Source: Chitinophaga caeni
Lineage (GTDB): Bacteria; Bacteroidota; Bacteroidia; Chitinophagales; Chitinophagaceae
Assembly (NCBI RefSeq): GCF_002557795.1
Contig: NZ_CP023777.1
Location: forward strand, 1,814,001-1,878,000
Reading direction: 5' to 3'
DNA: 64,000 bases
The translations under genes were made by a program, and so were the position numbers. The notes below the pieces were generated by a model. It saw only the letters and a program-made list of their open reading frames with translations. It was not told the origin of the DNA and did no database searches. Below, piece by piece: positions 42,051 to 51,527 of this stretch (positions are counted from its first letter, which is position 1; each line of letters opens with the position of its first letter).

Positions 42051-42986
42051 TTGGATCGACAGGAATTACTGGAGCAAATAGACAAATACTTATCGGGACA
42101 GTTATCTGCCGAGGAGGCGGATCAATTAGACCAGGTGCTGAATGAAATGGCTCGTGCTGGCCGATTTCCAGGTATTATGCCGAAAGGTAATAAGAAAGAA
42201 TTGTTGAAGGCGCAATTGTTTTCTGAAATCAGGCAGAGGATTAAACCCGGGAGAAAACTTCAATGGATACGGTGGGCCGCGGCCGCGGCAATACTTGTAT
42301 TTGTATCCCTGGGATTGGGGCTGTTATTCAAGAATGAGCCTGTTCATTTCATTAGCCTGAAAACTGGTACCGGGGAACGGAAGAAAATTACATTACCGGA
42401 TCAAAGTGTGGTGTGGATGGGACCCGGAACCGAATTGTCGTATGCCGAGAAATTTTTGGATCACCGGAAAATTGTACTTAAAAACGGGGCCGCTTTTTTT
42501 GATGTGCAGTCATTGCCTGATCATCCATTCCAGGTGGATATTGATAGTTTAACCGTAGATGTATTGGGAACTTCATTCCAAATAACTGCATATGAAGAAT
42601 ACCAATATTGGGCAGTAGGTGTGAGCTCCGGTAAGGTCCAGGTAAGAAAATATGATCAAGTTCTCGGTATTGTTACGGCTGAAAATTTATTGAAAATTAA
42701 TAAGGAAAAATACCAGGTAGTTAGTAAAAGCATATCAAATGTTGATATAGAATCATTGGTCAATAATAAGATCAATTTTGAAGATATGCCGCTAAATGAT
42801 GCGCTCGTATTATTAGGAAAATATTATCCGGTCACGTTTAGTTCCCACGAAAGATCGGAAGTGCGTATTACGGGCTCATTGAGTGCCAATTTGAAGATAG
42901 GGCAAGTTATCCGCGTACTGCAAGAATTAGTACCGAAGGATATCAAGTTTACAAAATTGTCCGAAGGACAATACTTAGTTGAATAA
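42051..42986 (+). CDS. FecR-type anti-sigma factor
   Basis: The 311-residue protein starts at a TTG (42051). The cytoplasmic N-terminus (about 1-75) carries the acidic LEQIDKYLSGQLSAEEADQLDQVL; a membrane helix lies at about 78-100 (WIRWAAAAAILVFVSLGLGLLF); the FecR domain follows (LKTGTGERKKITLPDQSVVWMGPGTELSY region, about 107-200), then a C-terminal STN-like domain (INFEDMPLNDALVLLGKYYPV). It should hold the upstream sigma factor and read the state of the SusC protein. Confidence 0.9.
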   Translation: MDRQELLEQIDKYLSGQLSAEEADQLDQVLNEMARAGRFPGIMPKGNKKELLKAQLFSEIRQRIKPGRKLQWIRWAAAAAILVFVSLGLGLLFKNEPVHFISLKTGTGERKKITLPDQSVVWMGPGTELSYAEKFLDHRKIVLKNGAAFFDVQSLPDHPFQVDIDSLTVDVLGTSFQITAYEEYQYWAVGVSSGKVQVRKYDQVLGIVTAENLLKINKEKYQVVSKSISNVDIESLVNNKINFEDMPLNDALVLLGKYYPVTFSSHERSEVRITGSLSANLKIGQVIRVLQELVPKDIKFTKLSEGQYLVE

Positions 42987-43022
42987 TGAACTAAACCTAT
43001 ACATAAACCTAACCGGCTTTTT

Positions 43023-46000
43023 ATGATTGAAATTTTAAACAAGCCAAGTGCCCGTGCATTTGGTAAAGGGATTCTTATTGCCATGCTCTCGCTCAGCATT
43101 TGCGGGGAGGCATGGTCGCAGCAGCGAAGCAAGATGGTGAAAGAACTTCATATTGATGCAGGCTCTTTACCCGTTGCCTTGAAATCCTTGCAGATGGAAG
43201 CAGGGGTAGATATATTGTTTGAATCAACTGCCTTAAAGGGCATCCAGGTTGGAACGGTTGATATTAAAAACGCAAGTGTTGAATCAATCTTGCAAAAATT
43301 ATTAGAAGGAAGTGGTTTCACTTACTCAGTGAATGAAGGCGTTTTCGTGATAAAGAAAGCTGCTCCCAAAGTAACTGTAAATGGCCATGTAACTGAGCAT
43401 GGTTCTGGCACGGCCTTGCCCGGCGTGAATATAAAGGTGCTGGGAACAAGCACCGGTGCAGCCACCAACGCCGAAGGCAAGTTTAATTTGCTGGCGGATG
43501 CTGAAAATGATACACTATTGTTCAGCTACATTGGTTACCAATCACAAAAGATCGCTTTGCAAGGCAGGACAAATGTATCCGTCATCATGCAATCCAGCGC
43601 CAGTACACTAAATAGTGTCGTGGTAGTTGGTTACGGGCAAACGACAAAAAGTGAATTGACAGGTGCCATTTCACATTTAGATTCCAAGGATTTTAATTCA
43701 GGCGTATTTAGTTCTCCCGACCAACTATTGCAAGGGAAAGTCCCTGGCTTGAACATTACCAGGAGTGGCGACCCTAATGGCTCGCCCGCCGTGATTTTGA
43801 GAGGTCCCTCGACCTTCAGGGAAGGCGAGGCGCAACAACCATTTTACGTAATCGATGGTGTCCCCGGTGCATCTATACAGTTGGTAGCGCCCGCGGACAT
43901 TGTTTCCGTGGATGTACTGAAAGATGCCGCTTCCACCGCCATTTACGGGGCGAGGGCGGCAAACGGTGTTATCATGATTACCACCAGGCATGCCAAGGAA
44001 GGACAAAGTTGGATTGCTTACAACGGTTATGGCGCCGCTGAGAAAATATCAAATAGTATTGATATGTTGACCGGCGATGAGCTACGTAAATTTCTTGCGG
44101 ATAACGGCAACTCCCTAAATCCTAGCGATGAAGATGGCGCCAATACCGATTGGCAGGATGCGGTTACAAGAACCGGCTTTTCACATAACCACAACCTTTC
44201 CTTCGGCGGCGGAAACGGGAAAACCGTGTTTGACGGTAACTTGAACTACTTGCAGAACGAAGGTATTATGAAAGGTTCGGCCCTGGAAAGGATGAATATC
44301 AGGGCCAACCTGGAGCAGCGGGCATTCAACGATCGGCTGAAAGTGAGCCTTGCAATCAGCAATAGCATTAGCTCCCAGGATCGTATCCCGGATTTGGTAT
44401 TTCTTAATATGCTGACTTACCTGCCAACCAGTAACATTAAGAATGCTGATGGTTCTTATAAAGAAGACTGGTCAAGGACAAGGAATTACCTCAACCCCGT
44501 TTCTTTGATTGTCAATAACAGCGATCGTGCCAAGACGAAGACATTATTAGGAAATATGCGTGCAGAGTTGAAGTTGGCCGAAGGCTTGACCTATAACCTG
44601 AACGTATCCTACCAGGATGAACAAATCAACCGTGATATATACCATGGCCGTGAATCGGGCATCGCGCAGGGATTGAATGGGGAGTCTATCCGTAGTTCGT
44701 TTACGAATACCCGGAAATTATTGGAAAATTATTTCAACTATAATTTACACCTGGGGCAAAATAACCTCAAATTCTTGTTGGGTTATTCTTGGCAGGAAGA
44801 CCGGAAAGGCGATGGTTTCCAAACATCCAATCAGAACTTCGTTTCCGATGCTACAAAAGGGAATAACTTGGGCTTTGGTAGTCCTTTATCCGGCTACATT
44901 CCCAATTATGGTACTACGAGGATATCAACACTTCGGTTTATTTCTTTTTACGGAAGGGTGAATTATGCTTATAAAGATAAGTACTTACTGCAAGCTAGTT
45001 TGCGGCAAGATGGATCTTCCGCATTTGGTAAGAACAACCGTTGGGCCTTGTTCCCTGCATTTTCCGGGGCTTGGAAAATTAGCAGCGAGTCCTTTATGCA
45101 AGATATTAATTGGTTAAATGTGCTGAAATTAAGAGTTGGTTACGGTGTATCCGGTAACTCTTTAGGTTTTGATCCCCTAATTGCGATCCTGCGTTATGAC
45201 CTATCCGGTAAGTTTTATTACAATGGGCAAATCCTGAGTAGTATTGCCCCGGTACAGAACGACAATCCTGATTTGAAATGGGAAAGTACCGGTATGTTTA
45301 ATGTTGGCATTGACATGGCAGTGCTGAAGAATAAATTAAGTGTAAGCTTAGATTTTTATAGTAAACAAACTAATGATCTAATCTATTCTTACAACGTTCC
45401 CAGCACCAGCGTGGTACCAACAATGTTGGCAAATGTAGGAAAGATGAAGAATACCGGCTTCGAATTACAAGTGAATGCCACCCCGGTTAGTACCAGGGAT
45501 TTTACATGGACTACCAGCGCAAATTTAGCTCATAACAAGAACGAGATCGTTTCGCTATCCAATGACATATTTAAGGTTGACTATATAGAAACTGCTGATC
45601 TTGGAGGGAGAGGACAGTCGGGTAATTATTCACAAAGGCTGTTAGAAGGTACGCCATTGGGCACATTTTACACAATGAAATACGGTGGAAAAGATAAAGA
45701 TGGCTTGTCGCAATTCATCAAACCCGATGGCAGCTTTACCCGTGAATACAACAGTAGTTACCTTGTTCAAACCGGTAATGCGCAGCCTGATTTATTGTAC
45801 GGTTGGAGTAATACATTTACTTATAAACAATTTGATGTTAACTTTTTTGTCAGGGGAGTATATGGAAACCAAATCCTGAATGCAACATTGGCCAACTTGA
45901 ACGTGCCTTACGGATCCACGGCAACGAATTTACCAGTGTTCAGTTTAGGCGAATCAGCAAATGATGACCGTGCTTATCTTTTAAGTGACCGCTATATCGA

Positions 46001-46235
46001 GAACGGATCTTACTTGAGGTTAGATAACGCGACATTGGGATATACCGTACCGCTTAAAAGCACATATATCAAGAATATCCGATTGTATGCCTCTGTAAAC
46101 AATGTATTTGTCATTACGAAATACCGCGGTATCGACCCGGAAATCAATATGGGCGGACTTACACCCGGTATTGATAACAACAATTTCTATCCTAAAACCC
46201 GTTCTTTCCTTTTGGGATTGAACGCATCATTCTAA
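43023..46235 (+). CDS. SusC/RagA-type TonB-dependent outer-membrane protein with STN domain
   Basis: The 1070-residue protein has a signal peptide ending EAWSQ (about 33), an STN signalling domain (about 38-115), a carboxypeptidase-like regulatory domain (about 120-200), and the SusC plug beginning VVVVGYGQTTKSELTGAIS near 200, then a barrel ending in LGLNASF. The STN domain agrees with the upstream sigma/FecR pair. With SusD it forms the outer-membrane importer of the locus. No glycoside hydrolase is present; a phosphatase and a peptidase follow instead. Confidence 0.95.
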   Translation: MIEILNKPSARAFGKGILIAMLSLSICGEAWSQQRSKMVKELHIDAGSLPVALKSLQMEAGVDILFESTALKGIQVGTVDIKNASVESILQKLLEGSGFTYSVNEGVFVIKKAAPKVTVNGHVTEHGSGTALPGVNIKVLGTSTGAATNAEGKFNLLADAENDTLLFSYIGYQSQKIALQGRTNVSVIMQSSASTLNSVVVVGYGQTTKSELTGAISHLDSKDFNSGVFSSPDQLLQGKVPGLNITRSGDPNGSPAVILRGPSTFREGEAQQPFYVIDGVPGASIQLVAPADIVSVDVLKDAASTAIYGARAANGVIMITTRHAKEGQSWIAYNGYGAAEKISNSIDMLTGDELRKFLADNGNSLNPSDEDGANTDWQDAVTRTGFSHNHNLSFGGGNGKTVFDGNLNYLQNEGIMKGSALERMNIRANLEQRAFNDRLKVSLAISNSISSQDRIPDLVFLNMLTYLPTSNIKNADGSYKEDWSRTRNYLNPVSLIVNNSDRAKTKTLLGNMRAELKLAEGLTYNLNVSYQDEQINRDIYHGRESGIAQGLNGESIRSSFTNTRKLLENYFNYNLHLGQNNLKFLLGYSWQEDRKGDGFQTSNQNFVSDATKGNNLGFGSPLSGYIPNYGTTRISTLRFISFYGRVNYAYKDKYLLQASLRQDGSSAFGKNNRWALFPAFSGAWKISSESFMQDINWLNVLKLRVGYGVSGNSLGFDPLIAILRYDLSGKFYYNGQILSSIAPVQNDNPDLKWESTGMFNVGIDMAVLKNKLSVSLDFYSKQTNDLIYSYNVPSTSVVPTMLANVGKMKNTGFELQVNATPVSTRDFTWTTSANLAHNKNEIVSLSNDIFKVDYIETADLGGRGQSGNYSQRLLEGTPLGTFYTMKYGGKDKDGLSQFIKPDGSFTREYNSSYLVQTGNAQPDLLYGWSNTFTYKQFDVNFFVRGVYGNQILNATLANLNVPYGSTATNLPVFSLGESANDDRAYLLSDRYIENGSYLRLDNATLGYTVPLKSTYIKNIRLYASVNNVFVITKYRGIDPEINMGGLTPGIDNNNFYPKTRSFLLGLNASF

Positions 46236-46254
46236 CGAGCTAAAAACACGAAGT

Positions 46255-47847
46255 ATGAAGAAATTTTTAATTGCAGGTGCTTTGTCCGCTATTATTATGT
46301 GTTCGGCTTGTACCGATTTAGATGTTACCGTAGAATCAGAATATACGAACGAGAACTTTCCTACCACCGAGGAAGGGTTTATTGCAGCATCCGGTCCTAT
46401 TTATTCACAATTGGCCACGAAATACGCGATCGATTATTGGCGCTTACAGGAATTGTCGACTGATGAAGCGATTATCCCTGCCCGCGACGGTAACTATGAT
46501 GACGGGGGGCAATACCGTTTCCTACATTTACATACTTATACCAAGGATCACCCCACGGTTAGAAGTGTTTGGCAATGGGGTTTCGGTGGCATCAATGCAT
46601 GTAACAGGATATATAAGCTATTTGAACAAGCCCCGGAGAGCGAAAGTAAGCCCAAAGCCCTGGCAGAGATAAGGGCAATGAGAGCATTGTATTATTTCTT
46701 TATGATGGACTTGTTTGCCAACATTCCATTGATGACGGATTTTAATGCAACCGTATTACCGGAACAAAAATCCCGGGCAGAAATTTTTGCATTCATCGAA
46801 ACAGAATTGAAAGCAGCGCTGCCATTATTGAGTACGCAAACAGGGCAAATCACTTATTCCCGTCCCACGAAATGGTTCGCATTTGCCTTATTGCAGAAGT
46901 TGTACCTAAATGCGGAAGTTTATATCGGGCAGAACCGTTACCAGGAATCTGTTGCTATGGCCGATAGTATTTTAGTAGGCAACCGGTTTTCATTATCAGC
47001 CGACTATGTATCCATTTTTGCACCGGACAATGGGCCGCAAATATTGGAAACGATCTTTGCCATCCCATACGATGCCAACGTGATCCAAGGTTGTATGTTT
47101 GCCAGGTTCGGCTTACACACCGGTTTGCAAGAAAAGTACAGTTTGCCTTTCCGGCCGAGCATCGCGCTCAGCACCATCCAGTTGTTTTATGAGAAATTCA
47201 ACCTGCCGAATGATGTGAGGAATAGCACCTGGTTAGCCGGTAAACAATATAACTTTGACGGTACACCGATCATGATCAAAACTACGAACAAGGGTTTAGA
47301 CGATACGTATAACGGGCCTGATCCATCCGCGGAGATAGAATGGCAACTGGAGTTTACCCCTGCAATGCCATTGAAGAAAGTAGAAACAATGGATGTTGGG
47401 AACGATGAACTGGGTAAAGCGAGGGGAGTAAGATCGATCAAGTATTATCCAGATAAAAATACGCATCCGACAACGAGGAACTCCAACAACGATGTTCCGG
47501 TATTCAGGCTGGCCGATGTATTGTTAATGAAAGCCGAAGCGATATTGCGCGGCGCCAATGCTACATCTGTAAATGGTGAATTACAAACAGCAGATGTTCT
47601 CGTCAATAAAATCAGGAGCCGCGCCAAAACTGACCCGGTAAATAACATAGGCTTGAATGAATTGTTGGAAGAACGCGCCCGTGAAATGGCTTGGGAAGCA
47701 TGGCGCAGGAACGATTTGATCCGTTTCGGAGCATACGAAGCAAGCTGGGGATTTAAAACCGATGCTGATCCCGACAAGAGAATTTATCCAATCCCTGCAA
47801 CAGAAATCACATTGAACGGGAATTTGGATCAGAATGACGGGTATTAA
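46255..47847 (+). CDS. SusD/RagB-type surface lipoprotein
   Basis: The 530-residue lipoprotein has its lipobox near residue 19 (IMCSACTDLD). SusD family features are NFPTTEEGFIAASGPIYSQL near the start, the TPR-containing AEIRAMRALYYFFMMDLFANIPLM, and the C-terminal RARAKTDPVNNIG-type region with ELLEERAREMAWEAWRRNDLIRFG. It captures ligand and closes over the SusC barrel. The gene follows susC by 19 bp. Confidence 0.94.
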   Translation: MKKFLIAGALSAIIMCSACTDLDVTVESEYTNENFPTTEEGFIAASGPIYSQLATKYAIDYWRLQELSTDEAIIPARDGNYDDGGQYRFLHLHTYTKDHPTVRSVWQWGFGGINACNRIYKLFEQAPESESKPKALAEIRAMRALYYFFMMDLFANIPLMTDFNATVLPEQKSRAEIFAFIETELKAALPLLSTQTGQITYSRPTKWFAFALLQKLYLNAEVYIGQNRYQESVAMADSILVGNRFSLSADYVSIFAPDNGPQILETIFAIPYDANVIQGCMFARFGLHTGLQEKYSLPFRPSIALSTIQLFYEKFNLPNDVRNSTWLAGKQYNFDGTPIMIKTTNKGLDDTYNGPDPSAEIEWQLEFTPAMPLKKVETMDVGNDELGKARGVRSIKYYPDKNTHPTTRNSNNDVPVFRLADVLLMKAEAILRGANATSVNGELQTADVLVNKIRSRAKTDPVNNIGLNELLEERAREMAWEAWRRNDLIRFGAYEASWGFKTDADPDKRIYPIPATEITLNGNLDQNDGY

Positions 47848-47902
47848 TTATTTGATTGCTGGTTGGGTTCAGGAGCTCAACCAGCATAGATTTTATCATA
47901 AA

Positions 47903-48883
47903 ATGAAATATCTGTTAATCATCATCTTGGGATGCATATCAATAAACATAAAAGGGCAAACGCACGATTACCTCGCTGAATATGCGAAAGGCTATAGGGG
48001 TGGTTATATTAAAGGTCAACAAAGCCGGGATGGAGCTTTAGAATTTGTGGCTATCGGCGATTTTGGTAGGGGCGGAGAATATTTTCAAAAGGATGTAGCG
48101 GCCAACTTGGCGAAAGCAGTTACCGGCATCAATGCAAGCTTTATTATATCAACTGGCGATAATATTTATCCTGATGGGGTTGCTAGTGTAAATGATCCGC
48201 TTTGGAGGCTGTCATTTGAAGACGTTTTCTATCAATATCCGTTGCATAGGCCGTGGTACGCAGTTTTGGGTAATCATGATTATCATGGAAATGCCCAGGC
48301 GCAGGTTGATTATTCCGGTACTAGCCAAAGGTGGAACATGCCTGCCCGGTATTATGCGATCAAAAAAAGTATCAATGATTCAGCAAGAGCTCTTTTTGTT
48401 TTCATAGATACGAATACCTTGGATCCCGAATCATATGGCGCAACTTATGCTGAAGAATTAAGGGAACAAGACAGTACGAAACAACTACTCTGGTTGGATT
48501 CCATCTTGTCCAACCCCGGGGCAGATGTGCAATGGAAGATCGTGATAGGGCATCATCCCTGTTATACGGCGGGAAACAGGGCGTTGCGTAAGCCTTATAT
48601 CCGGTATGCCCTGGAGAATATGTTAGAAAAATATAAGGTAGATATATACTTATCAGGGCATGAACATCATTTGCAATACTATCATCCTGGAGAGAAATTT
48701 ACACATCATATCATTTCCGGGGCGGGTTCTGAAGCAAATGAATCGCTTAAGCCCAGATCGGAGGTCGACTTCTTTGCGCCCATCCAGGGATTCGTGACCT
48801 TCTCAATACTTCCGCGGAACATCTTGTTACAATTTATCAATAGGAAAGGAGAAATTATAAAGAATGTAAGTTGGTATAAATGA
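47903..48883 (+). CDS. Secreted purple-acid-phosphatase-like metallophosphoesterase
   Basis: The ATG at 47903 gives 326 residues with a signal peptide (MKYLLIIILGCISINIKGQ). The open frame extends upstream into susD without a better start. The five metallophosphoesterase blocks are VAIGDFG near 37, STGDNIYPDG near 74, LGNHDYHG near 109, IGHHPCY near 200 and SGHEHHLQYY near 235, in the spacing of tartrate-resistant acid phosphatases. It likely removes phosphate from the substrate taken up by the SusCD pair. The gene is 55 bp after susD and probably co-transcribed. Confidence 0.88.
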   Translation: MKYLLIIILGCISINIKGQTHDYLAEYAKGYRGGYIKGQQSRDGALEFVAIGDFGRGGEYFQKDVAANLAKAVTGINASFIISTGDNIYPDGVASVNDPLWRLSFEDVFYQYPLHRPWYAVLGNHDYHGNAQAQVDYSGTSQRWNMPARYYAIKKSINDSARALFVFIDTNTLDPESYGATYAEELREQDSTKQLLWLDSILSNPGADVQWKIVIGHHPCYTAGNRALRKPYIRYALENMLEKYKVDIYLSGHEHHLQYYHPGEKFTHHIISGAGSEANESLKPRSEVDFFAPIQGFVTFSILPRNILLQFINRKGEIIKNVSWYK

Positions 48884-48972
48884 AGGGAAAGGTATTAATG
48901 GCAAGCCCTTTAGTCAAATTTTCTGTCTATTTAACAAGGCAATTTATTACATTAGCCTAAATGATTTACAGC

Positions 48973-50280
48973 ATGAAAATTTCTTGGTTAAAGGGATTAT
49001 TGCCTTTATTGTTGTTGGCATTAACCCAAATATCTTATTCTCAATCGAAGATCAAGGCTAGGGAGGTTAAAAGGATCATCCAAACATTGGCCGCGGATGA
49101 TATGGAAGGAAGGAAAACTTTTGAACCCGGCATAGCCAAAGCATCTGAATTTCTGGAAACCGAGTTCAAAAAAGCTGGTTTACAGCCTTTGCCCGGCGCA
49201 ACCGGTTATAGGCAGGAATTTCATATGGCAGTTTGGAAACCCGGCCCATTGGATGTAAAAGTAAATGGACAAGCCGTTGCAGCTGATAAGGTGATTATGT
49301 CTAGTTATTCTGAATCGGTTAATTGGACAGATGCATCACCAGTTAAAGTAATGGTATATGATGGTGAAAACTCACCGAGAGGCTTATTTACCGCGATGAA
49401 CAGCGATAGTAATACGGTAATCTGGGTGGGTGATAAATATGCTGCTACTTTCAAACAATTGAAAGGTTACCTGGCTCATATGAGTGGTAAAATGGAAATG
49501 GAAACGAATCAACCGGTAGAAAAACCTTCTGCATTCATGATCTTGCAAAGTGGTGATGATGTTGAGAATTGGTCCATTAGCCTGCAACAAGAAAAAGAGC
49601 GGAAAGCCTTAAATAATGTAGTCGGGATTATTCCAGGTACGAGCAAAGCAAACGAGATGGTCGTGTTTTCCGGCCATTACGACCACCTCGGTATCGTGAA
49701 AAGTAAAGACTCCAAAGACAGTATTGCTAACGGGGCTGACGATGATGCCTCCGGTGTAACGGCAGTAGTTACTTTAGCTAATTATTATAAAAATACAAAT
49801 CCGGCAAGAACCCTGGTATTTGTAGCATTCACCGCGGAGGAGATCGGCGGATTCGGCTCAAAATATTTTTCTATGCAATTAGATCCTGCTAAAGTAGTAG
49901 CGATGTTTAATATAGAAATGATTGGTAAAGAATCGAAGTTCGGTCGGAATAGCGCGTTTATAACAGGCTACGAACGTTCTGATTTCGGAAAGATATTGCA
50001 GGAAAATTTGAAAGGTTCCCAATTCGAATTTCACCCTGATCCTTACCCGGAACAGAATCTTTTCTATAGATCAGACAATGCAACTTTAGCAAAGTTGGGT
50101 GTTCCGGCGCACACTATTTCCACCACTCAAATTGATAAAGATAAATTGTATCATAGTGTAGGTGATGAAGTCAGCACATTAGACATTCAGAACATCACGG
50201 ATATTATCAATGCCATTGCCACCAGTGCAAGATCAATTGTGGATGGTGTTGATACACCGGCAAGGATTGATCCGATGTAG
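48973..50280 (+). CDS. Secreted M28-family metallopeptidase
   Basis: The chosen ATG at 48973 (435 residues, MKISWLKGLLPLLLLALTQISYSQ) gives a compact signal peptide; an in-frame ATG at 48961 would add four residues. Two-zinc peptidase motifs are present: VFSGHYDHLG (His), NGADDDASGV (Asp), FTAEEIGGFGSKYF (Glu pair) and VPAHTIST (His). Family members are aminopeptidases or glutaminyl cyclase-like enzymes. Its position after the phosphatase suggests a role in peptide or phosphopeptide use, but it may be an independent gene. Confidence 0.88.
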   Translation: MKISWLKGLLPLLLLALTQISYSQSKIKAREVKRIIQTLAADDMEGRKTFEPGIAKASEFLETEFKKAGLQPLPGATGYRQEFHMAVWKPGPLDVKVNGQAVAADKVIMSSYSESVNWTDASPVKVMVYDGENSPRGLFTAMNSDSNTVIWVGDKYAATFKQLKGYLAHMSGKMEMETNQPVEKPSAFMILQSGDDVENWSISLQQEKERKALNNVVGIIPGTSKANEMVVFSGHYDHLGIVKSKDSKDSIANGADDDASGVTAVVTLANYYKNTNPARTLVFVAFTAEEIGGFGSKYFSMQLDPAKVVAMFNIEMIGKESKFGRNSAFITGYERSDFGKILQENLKGSQFEFHPDPYPEQNLFYRSDNATLAKLGVPAHTISTTQIDKDKLYHSVGDEVSTLDIQNITDIINAIATSARSIVDGVDTPARIDPM

Positions 50281-50284
50281 GAAA

Positions 50285-50381
50285 TTTTGCAGTGTAGGGA
50301 TTTTTGCAGTGTAGGGCTTTTGCAGGGTAGGGCTCGCGAGCCCTACCCGCAGGATTATCCGCCCTACCCGCAGGATCAGCC
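50285..50381. repeat. Palindrome-centred repeat element, copy 2
   Basis: Starting 4 bp after the M28 stop codon, three copies of TTTTGCAGTGTAGGG (50285, 50302, 50318; the third has one change) run into a perfect 24-bp palindrome (50325-50348) with core GGCTCGCGAGCC. Two right-hand copies of GCCCTACCCGCAGGAT (from 50340 and 50361) follow. The layout is the same as in the element at 20527-20618, but the outer arms differ. Confidence 0.85.
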
Positions 50382-50399
50382 AGATTATAGGAGATTTAA

Positions 50400-50438
50400 A
50401 AAAAGGGCAATTGGATTTTAAATCCAATTGCCCTTTTT
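50400..50438. terminator. Bidirectional terminator between convergent M28 and EEP genes
   Basis: A near-perfect stem centred on 50419 (AGGGCAATTGGATTT pairing with its complement, one-base centre) is flanked by seven A on one side and five T on the other, so it can terminate both convergent genes. Confidence 0.9.
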
Positions 50439-50456
50439 AAATATTTCAACACCACA

Positions 50457-51314
50457 TTATGGCAATAAAACCCTTGCAATCACCGAGAAATGATCTGATG
50501 CAAATCTCCCTTTCCATGTTTCGGAAATAGAAGCATGTTGCAATACTTTGATACCGTTTTTTACAAAGATGTAATCGATCGGTTGGTCATTCCTTTCATG
50601 CGATTTAAAGCCGTTGAATGTGCCCGTAGGACCATAGTGAGGAGTTTGGCTAATCTCTTTCGAATCTGTAAGATGTAAAGGGTTTTTAGTGTCAACTATC
50701 ACTTGGATGGGTTCATCTGTAGGTTCTGCATTGAAATCCCCCGTAACGAGCGCGGGATATTTCCCGGCAATTTTGGCAACTTGTTCCAATAAGAATTTAG
50801 CCGATTCGCGGCGGGCAATTTTACCGATATGATCGAAGTGCGTATTAAAATGGTAGAATATTTTCTTCGTTTTTTTATCCTTGAATTTTCCCCAGCTCAC
50901 GATACGGGTGATGGCAGCATCCCAACCTTTACTACCCGCTACTGTTGGCGTTTCGGATAACCAGAATGTGTTAGACTCTAGCAGTTCCAACCTTTTTGTA
51001 TTATAAAACAAAGCGGAAAATTCTCCCTTCTGTTTACCATCTTCACGGCCTACGCCGAGATATTTATAACCGGGTAAACGATCTTGTAAATCGACCATCT
51101 GTTGCCACAGCGCTTCCTGCACACCGATAAGATCAGCTTGGTGATAAAGTATTTGGCTCGCAACTAAATCTTTCCTGTTGGGCCATGCATTGCTACTATC
51201 ATGCGGGGTATTCATCCTAATGTTGAAAGTCATTACTTCTAAGGATGCATCCTGCGCTTGTGCGCCTAACATTGTCATCAGTAAAAAAGTCAATATGCTA
51301 AATGCTTTTCTCAT
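50457..51314 (-). CDS. Secreted endonuclease/exonuclease/phosphatase-fold hydrolase
   Basis: The ATG at 51314 gives 285 residues with a signal peptide (MRKAFSILTFLLMTMLGAQAQ); an in-frame start at 51347 adds an unlikely hydrophobic leader. EEP-fold residues are visible: MTFNIRMN (Asn), VQEALWQQ (Glu), HFNTHFDHIG (His), TGDFNAEPTDEP (Asp/Asn), DYIFVKN and the final SDHFSVIAR (Asp-His). Secreted family members act as nucleases, sphingomyelinases or phosphodiesterases. Together with the convergent phosphatase/peptidase genes it fits extracellular phosphoester scavenging, but the substrate is not shown by sequence. Confidence 0.85.
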   Translation of the reverse strand: MRKAFSILTFLLMTMLGAQAQDASLEVMTFNIRMNTPHDSSNAWPNRKDLVASQILYHQADLIGVQEALWQQMVDLQDRLPGYKYLGVGREDGKQKGEFSALFYNTKRLELLESNTFWLSETPTVAGSKGWDAAITRIVSWGKFKDKKTKKIFYHFNTHFDHIGKIARRESAKFLLEQVAKIAGKYPALVTGDFNAEPTDEPIQVIVDTKNPLHLTDSKEISQTPHYGPTGTFNGFKSHERNDQPIDYIFVKNGIKVLQHASISETWKGRFASDHFSVIARVLLP

Positions 51315-51474
51315 AAACATCAAAAGTTTGAGGGTAAATATATACATTCAAGATGTCTTTTTCATTACCGCGCATCAATGTTTACGGATTCATTATACTT
51401 AGAATTGCTATGCTTAATGGTAGAATATTCAGGATAGGGTACATGTTGAATAGGAGATGCTAAATCTATCATAT

Positions 51475-51507
51475 AAAAAACACCCGGTAAGATGCCGGGT
51501 GTTTTTC
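51475..51507 (-). terminator. Intrinsic terminator of leuS
   Basis: The arms AAAAACACCCGG and CCGGGTGTTTTT around a 6-base loop lie 21 bp past the leuS stop codon. Confidence 0.88.
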
Positions 51508-51527
51508 CAAAAGATTTATAGTAAAAA

